Assembly: GCA_015485495.1 (NCBI GenBank)
Contig: WFTL01000037.1
Location: forward strand, 1 to 41,001
Direction: 5' to 3'
Source of the DNA: Planctomycetaceae bacterium
GTDB taxonomy: Bacteria > Planctomycetota > Planctomycetia > Planctomycetales > Planctomycetaceae
DNA: 41,001 bases
The notes under the pieces are model-generated. The model had not been told where the DNA came from. It saw nothing but the letters and a program-made list of their open reading frames with translations, and searched no databases. Below, piece by piece: positions 35,314 to 41,001 of this stretch; position 1 is the stretch's first letter, and every line of letters starts with the position of its first letter. Position numbers and translations under genes: made by a program.

Positions 35314-37839
35314 TCAGTTCCGAACGGTGCCGGACGCATCGTCGCGGAACGCCTGGGTATCGGACTCAGCCGGGCTGTCGACGTCTTCCGCCGGATCGGG
35401 CGGCAGGCCCAGAGCGATGCCGATCAGAAGCTGAGCGGTCGCCGTGGCAGACAGTCGTGCAGTACGAATCCACTGTTCAACGGCGTCCCGCTGTCCGCTG
35501 CGGGTGAGCCAGAGACCGGCGGCGAACAGAGCGTTTTCACGGTTCACATCATCGTCCATCCGATTGACTGCGTACAGAACGTCCGTTTTTCCCTGAACAG
35601 CCAGGAACTCGACGATTCGGTGAGTCAGACACACGCGCAGCCCGGGCAGCACGGTGTGCTGACAGAATTCTTCGAACAGCGTGCGGTCCCAGGATCCTGC
35701 TGCTCGTTCGGCCAGATCGAGCCACGCTCCGGCCAGGTCCATCTCCTTCTGGTTTCGGATGCGTGAACCGCGCGGTACACGCACTTCTGTCACGTCTGCC
35801 AGAACAGACAGCCCGCCGCCCGCCAGAACGGCTTCCGCCGCCGTCACCTGGCAAAGAGGATCCAGTGTCAGTTCATCCTGCAGCGATTCGTCCTGAGACA
35901 GGGCAAGCTGCAGCCCCGCTGTTCCGCCGGAAGCAGCAATACGGGACAGCAGGCAGATCAGCAGCAGCCTGCGCTGTTCCACGGTTTCGGCGAGCCGGTC
36001 CAGACCGCGCCGGTACCTGCGAAATTCCCGGTCGACACTGTCGGATGGAGACCGCCCCAGCCAGGAACGGATGTCTTCTTCGATCGCCGGGCGCGAATCA
36101 TCCAGCCGCCGGGATGCATCCCGGACAGGCCGGGTCGCCGGAAGCTGCTGCTGCAAAGCACGCCACATGGCCAGAATTGCATCGGCCACGGATTCCGAAT
36201 GGCCACGGGACGCTGCACTGACCGCCAGCTCTGCAGCAATCAGCGCCTGCCGACGAGCCGTTTTCCGGTCGGGAACTGTGTAGTCGAGAAGTTCTGAAAT
36301 GTCCGGGACCGGAACGGCACGCTGTTCGGACAGTTCGGAAGACAGCCATGCGGCGGTGCGCGTCGACAGACCGTCGTCTGTCTGCGACGCGACCGCATCC
36401 AGAAGTCGGCTGCCGTGCGGGCCGGCATCGTCCGCAAAAGATCGCAGCGGTGCCGGGACCGGAGCAGCCGGAGATGCCGACAGGGCCCGGCGAACGGCTC
36501 GTCCCAGAATTTCCAGTCGCGTTGGTTCATCCGGGCAGGCGGCCATCCATTCTGCCAGAGCCGACCACTGGCTTTCCAGAGCCAGTTGTTCTCCGACGGC
36601 CACCATGACCGGCCGCTCCAGGGGAATGAGTGCGAAAGGCGTTTCGGAACGATGTCCGTGTTCGGCGGCAGAACGAGCCAGCGTCAGCCAGACAGCTTCC
36701 ACGCGGAAGTCGTGCTGCTGCGGTTCCGACAGATCCACCTGCACGCGCTCCATCACAGCAAGAGCGTCCTGGGAACGATGGCGGTGAACCAGAACGGCTG
36801 CCCAGTGGATGGCGGCTTCCACAGACAGCAGACCGGTCCTGCGGATCGTGTCCGCATCCTGCTGCATCGATTCGATCAGGCTGTCTGCCAGTGCGTCATC
36901 GTGTTCCCGGACAGCCCGCCAGTACAGACGAGCCCGCGGCACAATGCGGTAGTAATCGTTCGTTTCCTGCCGCTGACGGGAAACCACCAGCAACTGCCGC
37001 AGTTCTTTTTCAGCCCGCTCGATATCACCAGCCAGCAGAAAGGCTTCCGCCGAGTTTCGACGGCACAGAGCCTTGCTGCGGTTGGCGCTCATCCGGGCCG
37101 CCTGCACGATCTGACCGGCCAGCCGGCGGATGATGTCGGTCGATTTTTCGGGCGCGTTTTGCGAATCGTCCGTCGAGGCCGTATCTGCTGACTCGGTCGG
37201 GTCGTCGTCCGGAGCATCGACCGGAACAATCTCAATGGGGGTCTGCAGATGACGCAGGTCCGGTTCCCGGTCCAGCCACAGTTTGAGGCCGAAAGCGGAT
37301 GCCAGAAGGACGGCGGCAGCAATCCCGTACAGAACCAGAGATCCGCGCGATGAACCCGATGGTTTCTGTGATTCGTCCGGTTCCGAAACGGATGCCCCGG
37401 ACCGGCCGCGCGGACCGGAATCTGCAGGCTTCGGAGCGGTGAACACGGGCACCATGCAGTCCCGATTGACACACCGGACCGGCCGCCCCAAAGCAGACGC
37501 CGGGACGTATCCGGCCGTGTCGCACATCGGACAGCGGACCCGATGCGGCCGCGATGCGGTGCGTCGAGGAGAACAGGGGATGGCCCGGCGAGGAGGAGGA
37601 GCCGCTGCGATGTCGAACGGATCGTCGGTCGCGGAAGAACCTTCGGCACGGGATTTTTTCGAAGCCGACGACTTCGACGGCGCCCGTTTTTCCGAAGCCG
37701 GCTTTTTCGGTGCGGCGGGGCGCTGAGGCTCTTTGGTGGGGCCCGAAGAACCATCCATCGCCGCGCCGCAGAACGGACAAAGAACCGGCTCATCATCGAG
37801 GACCGACTGACCGCACGAAGGACATGTGGGCAGATCCAT
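35314..37839 (-). CDS. Zinc-ribbon / single-TM / helical-repeat protein
   Basis: The protein has 841 residues. It opens with a double-CxxC zinc ribbon (C6, C9, C21, C24) and a Lys/Ala/Ser linker. A second Cys cluster follows (C103, C106, C123, C128; RCPMCDTAGYV ... RCVNRDC). One membrane segment lies at about 168-187. The remaining ~600 residues are Ala/Leu/Arg-rich helices resembling TPR or HEAT repeats (SAEAFLLAGDIERAEKELRQLL). This layout of cytoplasmic ribbons and an exported helical domain is typical of planctomycetes and of unknown function. The start has GAGG 8 nt upstream. It lies downstream of a terminator that separates it from the Cys-rich protein. Confidence 0.88.
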   Translation of the reverse strand: MDLPTCPSCGQSVLDDEPVLCPFCGAAMDGSSGPTKEPQRPAAPKKPASEKRAPSKSSASKKSRAEGSSATDDPFDIAAAPPPRRAIPCSPRRTASRPHRVRCPMCDTAGYVPASALGRPVRCVNRDCMVPVFTAPKPADSGPRGRSGASVSEPDESQKPSGSSRGSLVLYGIAAAVLLASAFGLKLWLDREPDLRHLQTPIEIVPVDAPDDDPTESADTASTDDSQNAPEKSTDIIRRLAGQIVQAARMSANRSKALCRRNSAEAFLLAGDIERAEKELRQLLVVSRQRQETNDYYRIVPRARLYWRAVREHDDALADSLIESMQQDADTIRRTGLLSVEAAIHWAAVLVHRHRSQDALAVMERVQVDLSEPQQHDFRVEAVWLTLARSAAEHGHRSETPFALIPLERPVMVAVGEQLALESQWSALAEWMAACPDEPTRLEILGRAVRRALSASPAAPVPAPLRSFADDAGPHGSRLLDAVASQTDDGLSTRTAAWLSSELSEQRAVPVPDISELLDYTVPDRKTARRQALIAAELAVSAASRGHSESVADAILAMWRALQQQLPATRPVRDASRRLDDSRPAIEEDIRSWLGRSPSDSVDREFRRYRRGLDRLAETVEQRRLLLICLLSRIAASGGTAGLQLALSQDESLQDELTLDPLCQVTAAEAVLAGGGLSVLADVTEVRVPRGSRIRNQKEMDLAGAWLDLAERAAGSWDRTLFEEFCQHTVLPGLRVCLTHRIVEFLAVQGKTDVLYAVNRMDDDVNRENALFAAGLWLTRSGQRDAVEQWIRTARLSATATAQLLIGIALGLPPDPAEDVDSPAESDTQAFRDDASGTVRN

Positions 37840-38016
37840 AAACAGACCTCACGAACACAACGGAACAGCAGAACGGGCTTTCAGAATCCTGGTGCCCGTG
37901 GAATTCTGCTGCAACCCGGTCGAAACGGGATTTGGTCATCTCATTCCGGTCAGGTGATCCGGATCCGTTCGACCGGCCGGAAACCCGGCCGGTGCGGAAT
38001 CCCGAACGACAAAGAA

Positions 38017-38045
38017 AAGGGAGAACGCCGACAGCGTTCTCCCTT
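38017..38045 (-). terminator. Rho-independent terminator of the Cys-rich gene
   Basis: A 12-bp perfect stem (AAGGGAGAACGC with GCGTTCTCCCTT) around a 5-nt loop lies 104 nt after the stop of the leftward gene. On the minus strand it is followed by TTTTCTTTG, so it reads as an intrinsic terminator. Confidence 0.85.
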
Positions 38046-38148
38046 CGTCAGAATTCTGGATCGTTCGGTGTCCGGTCAGAAAACGCCCGTGACGGCGTTG
38101 CCTGCCCATCCGGGCAGAGCCTCCTCGTCCGGACCGGCCAGATGCGGT

Positions 38149-38529
38149 TCAGTCCTGGTAATCGACTTCGATATACCCTTTCTTGACCCGCACATCCACA
38201 GCGTACTCGCCGTAGTCGTACCGAACCCGATCGCCGCCGTGACGCACGCGAACTCTTTCACAGCCACACGGGGGCACGCAGATTTTGATGTACACGCACT
38301 TCGGACCGCAGCAGTTGCACGGGTCGTCGCACGCACAGGGATCCTTGACCTGAATGATCTTCGGCACCGCACAGGGGGCCATTTCATCCAGATCCTTGTA
38401 CTTCACGCAGTGAAACAGCTCGATGGCTTCGCCAGCTCCTGCGTCCGGTACCGGCTGAGCGTCGTGGTCGAGGCCGAAAGCCGTTCCTCCGATGACCAGT
38501 GTCGCCACCAGGGCCAATACATTCTTCAT
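38149..38529 (-). CDS. Secreted Cys-rich small protein
   Basis: The protein has 126 residues. The ATG at 38529 has AGGA 8 nt upstream and opens a signal peptide (MKNVLALVATLVIGGTAFG). The upstream in-frame extension to 38679 looks non-coding. The mature part contains a Cys cluster (DPCACDDPCNCCGPKCVYIKIC, then PPCGC) followed by basic and Tyr-rich strands (RVRHGGDRVRYDYGEYAVDVRVKKGYIEVDY). It could be disulfide-stabilised or metal-binding in the periplasm. No named family is recognised. A strong intrinsic terminator follows. Confidence 0.85.
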   Translation of the reverse strand: MKNVLALVATLVIGGTAFGLDHDAQPVPDAGAGEAIELFHCVKYKDLDEMAPCAVPKIIQVKDPCACDDPCNCCGPKCVYIKICVPPCGCERVRVRHGGDRVRYDYGEYAVDVRVKKGYIEVDYQD

Positions 38530-39415
38530 GATGCGTTCCTTTCCCTGCTTGAGTTGTGATGGGAAGCGGCTCCGCGAGGGTAACAGAGTCGCTTTTTGCT
38601 GTAGGATCAGGGGAAAATCTGTTCGCTGAAACAGCGGGAACAGGCCATTTACTCTTTCCCGGAGACCTCCGGTCGTCAAGAACGGAATCTCCGAACACTC
38701 CGGTTCCTGTCAAACAGAGCACTTTTGGGATGATCTGGCAAGGCATGCTGCCAGAGACTTTCAGGACAACGGAGAGATCTGGGCAATTCTTGCAGCAATG
38801 GCTGCTCGGTCAAGATCAGGCAATGAGGCAAACAGACAGTTCTCTCAGAATGGATCACCCCAACACCAGACTGGCGAACCAGGCCCAAAAAACGGCCGGA
38901 TGATTCCTGATAGGTGTGGGACACGGTTTGTCCCACGTGTCGGTGTCCCGCCGGGTGTCTCCGGAAAGGGCTGCAATGCTCACTGCGAGCAGAGTGCATC
39001 TGCCCCATCGGGTGTGTTCCAAAAACGTCCTGCCCGGGCCCGCCACCGGCGTGATCGCTGTCAACGGAGGCGTGGTGCCCTTTCACCTCGATTGGCACGG
39101 ACGCCCTTCATGCGCACAGACCCGATCCAGGAGCGGACCAACACCGATCCGGCAACACCGACGTTCCCGCGACCCCTTCCCCGTGTTCCCCGTGGGGCGA
39201 GACAGGTTGATCTTGGTCCGAATCCGGCAATCTCGTAGGATCCCGCCAATCGAAACACTGCCCGATTTTTCTCAGCGGAACGTCCTGCGGCCTGTTCGGG
39301 GAAACCTGGGGAGGATTGTCTGTCCCGCATCAGGATGGCGGCTTCAGATGGCCTCCCGACGAAAACCTTCGCGGACGGATCGCCAGGCCAGCGACACGAC
39401 GGGAACCCGGTTGAA
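38530..39415. other. Long intergenic stretch, no convincing gene
   Basis: These 886 bases separate the leftward Cys-rich gene from the rightward CxxxG gene. Frames on both strands (plus 38916-39473, minus 38676-39098) lack a family match or ribosome site and read like non-coding sequence. A perfect 8-bp hairpin lies at 38916-38936. Promoters for both flanking genes should be here. Confidence 0.5.
38916..38936. repeat. Perfect 8-bp hairpin
   Basis: GTGGGACA and TGTCCCAC flank a 5-nt loop (CGGTT). It is about 390 nt upstream of the Cys-rich gene and 480 nt upstream of the CxxxG gene. Role unknown. Confidence 0.4.
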
Positions 39416-39895
39416 ATGGAATTCAACGTGCGTCCGGTGGCCAGAACCTGTGCCGCTACGGGAGTCGAACTGACACCTGGCCGACCCTGCTGGTCCGTTC
39501 TCGTGGAACAGGACGGACAGATCGTCCGCCTGGATTACAGCCCGGATGCCTGGAAGGGGCCCCCGGCCGATGCCATTGGGTACTGGGAATGCCTGGTTCC
39601 CGAACGACGGTCGGGTTCCGGGCAGGAAATCGACGCGGACTCGCTTTTTGACTATTTTGTCCAGCTTTGCGAGTCCCCCAATCAGGTGGAACTCGATTAT
39701 CTGTACGTGCTGGCGCTCCTTCTTCTGCGAAAGCGGCGTCTGGTTCTGGAGGAGACGCTGAGCGTCGACGACCAGAATATCATGCGGCTTGTGGGTCGCG
39801 GAGGAGAAGGTCCGTTCGATGTGGTCGAGCGTGACCTTCCGGAAGAACGCATCGGACAGCTTCAGGACCAGTTGTTTCAGGGGACGGCTGCCTGA
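39416..39895 (+). CDS. Conserved planctomycete protein with CxxxG motif
   Basis: The protein has 159 residues from the ATG at 39416 (MEFNVRPVARTCAATGVELTPGRPCWSVLVEQ). An in-frame start at 39335 adds 27 residues of doubtful coding quality. The CAATGxELxPG segment followed by a short beta-rich region (IVRLDYSPDAW) is one I recall as widespread in planctomycetes, where the Cys may belong to a small metal-binding fold. The second half is helical (DYFVQLCESPNQVELDYLYVLALLLLRKRRLVLE). It is cytoplasmic. It precedes a lipoprotein gene on the same strand by 43 bp, suggesting an operon. Function unknown. Confidence 0.8.
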   Translation: MEFNVRPVARTCAATGVELTPGRPCWSVLVEQDGQIVRLDYSPDAWKGPPADAIGYWECLVPERRSGSGQEIDADSLFDYFVQLCESPNQVELDYLYVLALLLLRKRRLVLEETLSVDDQNIMRLVGRGGEGPFDVVERDLPEERIGQLQDQLFQGTAA

Positions 39896-39938
39896 CCGGT
39901 CCGCAGATCGGTGGTTGCGGCGGAATGGAATCCTGCCA

Positions 39939-41001
39939 GTGAGAACACGTTTGTTCAGGACGATGGCCATCGTGGTCGGCTGCCTGCTGTCTGCAGGCTG
40001 TCAGGTCCTGCATCGAAGTTCTGTCCACGTTCCTCCGTCGGAACCTCCGCTGCCGCAGACGATGTCGTGTGCGGAACTGGTCGACTACCTGAACCGGCAG
40101 TCGGGCGGTCTTCAGGCCTGGCAGTCGACGAAGGTCCGCATGACGGTTCGCATGCCGCGCCAGCTTCCGCTGAGGTTCGACGGACACATTGCCTGTCAGT
40201 CACCCAATCGGTTTCACCTGACCGCATCCAATCTGGTGGCGTCTGCCGATCTGGGTTCGAACGACGAACGCTGCTGGGTGCTGATGAAACCATTCGAAGG
40301 CGGCACCGTTTCCTGGCGGCACGAAGACGCTCATCTGGTTCAGCAGATGCCGTCCGGCATTCCCTGGATCGACCCGGACTGGCTCATGCTGGTTCTGGGT
40401 GTCCGGCGGCTGGATGCCGATGATTATGAACTGAGCCGTCACGGGGAGCGGGAACTCTGGCTGACGGCCACCGGAAGCAGGGCGGGATCCGGGCTGAGCC
40501 GTTACGTGATCAAAGTCGACCGTTCCCGAAGGATCGTCCGGGAACATGCTGCCTACGACCGTCAGGGGCGGCTGGTTGTCCGCGCGATTCTGGATCGTCA
40601 TCGGAAGTTCGACGATCACCTGCTTCCCACATCGGTCCGGCTGGAATTTCCCGTCAGCAAAACAGAGATGCACCTGTCGTTTCGGGACATCGAAACCAAC
40701 CCGGAGATCCCTTCGGCTCACTGGGAAGTTCCCAGCGATCCCTATGCTCAGAACATCGATCTGGGAGAACTGCTGGCATCTCGCGGCAACGCCCCTCAGT
40801 ACGCGCTGCTCTCCGATTCACAGCGGCATGGTTCCGATTCCGCCCTGCCGGAACCGGAATGGAGTCCATCCCCTGCTCCTGCGGAAGACTGGCCCGGCCG
40901 CCGCCTTTCTGAAACGCGTGCCGTCGGCATGGGGGCAGAGCGTTCCTTTCCCCGGAACCGTCGTCCGTCTCTGTGGCGCCGTGTGCTCGACCCGTTCAAT
41001 C
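39939..41001 (+). CDS. Lipoprotein of unknown function (3' end cut by window)
   Basis: The frame is open for 354 codons from a GTG at 39939 to the window edge. The N-terminus MRTRLFRTMAIVVGCLLSAGC has a basic head, a hydrophobic core and a lipobox ending in Cys21, so a lipid-anchored outer- or inner-membrane protein is expected. The body alternates strands (KVRMTVRMPRQLPLRFDGHIACQ, RFHLTASNLVASADLGSN, RYVIKVDRSRRIVREHAAYD), resembling the LolA/LolB or outer-membrane-lipoprotein-sorting fold. The region near the edge is Pro/Ser/Arg-rich and probably disordered. A later ATG at 39963 would lose the basic head, so GTG is preferred. It may share an operon with the preceding CxxxG gene. Confidence 0.85.
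   Translation, partial: MRTRLFRTMAIVVGCLLSAGCQVLHRSSVHVPPSEPPLPQTMSCAELVDYLNRQSGGLQAWQSTKVRMTVRMPRQLPLRFDGHIACQSPNRFHLTASNLVASADLGSNDERCWVLMKPFEGGTVSWRHEDAHLVQQMPSGIPWIDPDWLMLVLGVRRLDADDYELSRHGERELWLTATGSRAGSGLSRYVIKVDRSRRIVREHAAYDRQGRLVVRAILDRHRKFDDHLLPTSVRLEFPVSKTEMHLSFRDIETNPEIPSAHWEVPSDPYAQNIDLGELLASRGNAPQYALLSDSQRHGSDSALPEPEWSPSPAPAEDWPGRRLSETRAVGMGAERSFPRNRRPSLWRRVLDPFN

Noticed and set aside
39217-39240. T-loop-like GGTCCGAATCC resembling a tRNA
   Set aside because: No matching acceptor, D or anticodon arms could be folded around it.
38916-39473. Plus-strand frame of 185 codons
   Set aside because: Arg/Ser/Pro-rich translation with no family, running into the start of the CxxxG gene in another frame.
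1-41001. Search by eye for insertion sequences, integrases, attachment sites, rRNA and tRNA genes
   Set aside because: No transposase or integrase motifs, no terminal inverted repeats with target duplications, and no RNA gene could be supported.

Overview
The window looks like chromosomal DNA of a high-GC planctomycete (phylum Planctomycetota, probably order Planctomycetales). The evidence is two very large secreted PVC-type heme-binding proteins with CxxCH motifs, a secreted prenyltransferase/squalene-cyclase-like toroid protein, a zinc-ribbon/TM/helical-repeat protein, a type IV pilin-like mini-protein, and many signal-peptide proteins of unknown function of the kind typical of that phylum. 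I found no rRNA, tRNA, CRISPR array, insertion sequence or phage gene. Almost all genes are intact. The first and last genes run off the window.

Region 1 (1-11.7 kb) is a divergent catabolic-looking block. Leftward run: an RraA-family aldolase-like protein, a Tat-exported protein of unknown function, and a PVC-type dehydrogenase/cytochrome c protein (truncated by the window edge). Rightward run: an M81 (MlrC) metallopeptidase, a penicillin-acylase-family N-terminal nucleophile hydrolase (ATGA overlap) and a complete neutral ceramidase. The rightward genes are three successive hydrolases from amide-bond-cleaving families, which suggests turnover of N-acyl compounds or unusual peptides.

Region 2 (11.7-19.6 kb) holds a His/Gly-rich secreted protein, an NAD-dependent sugar-nucleotide epimerase/dehydratase, a pilin-like protein, a 922-residue secreted repeat protein with a C-terminal TPR section, an L-galactose-dehydrogenase-like aldo/keto reductase and a HicB-like small protein. 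Region 3 (19.7-28.2 kb) holds the toroid protein preceded by a perfect 17-bp hairpin, a MenG/UbiE methyltransferase, a secreted Pro/Ala-rich protein, a CPBP protease and CoA-transferase pair, trpC with a TTG start coupled by TGATG to a Nudix-like gene, and a secreted YbjN-like protein.

Region 4 (28.2-41 kb) begins with the most unusual gene, a 1583-residue secreted protein that joins a ceramidase-like domain to a PVC-type dehydrogenase propeller, HEAT-like repeats, a CxxCH heme site and a C-terminal beta-rich domain. It is followed by a membrane protein, an NHL-propeller protein, the zinc-ribbon/TM protein, a Cys-rich secreted protein with a clear terminator, a planctomycete CxxxG protein and a lipoprotein (truncated).

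Four gene-poor stretches (12.5-13.0, 14.7-15.3, 22.4-23.3 and 38.5-39.4 kb) carry inverted repeats or less GC-rich sequence but no convincing gene.
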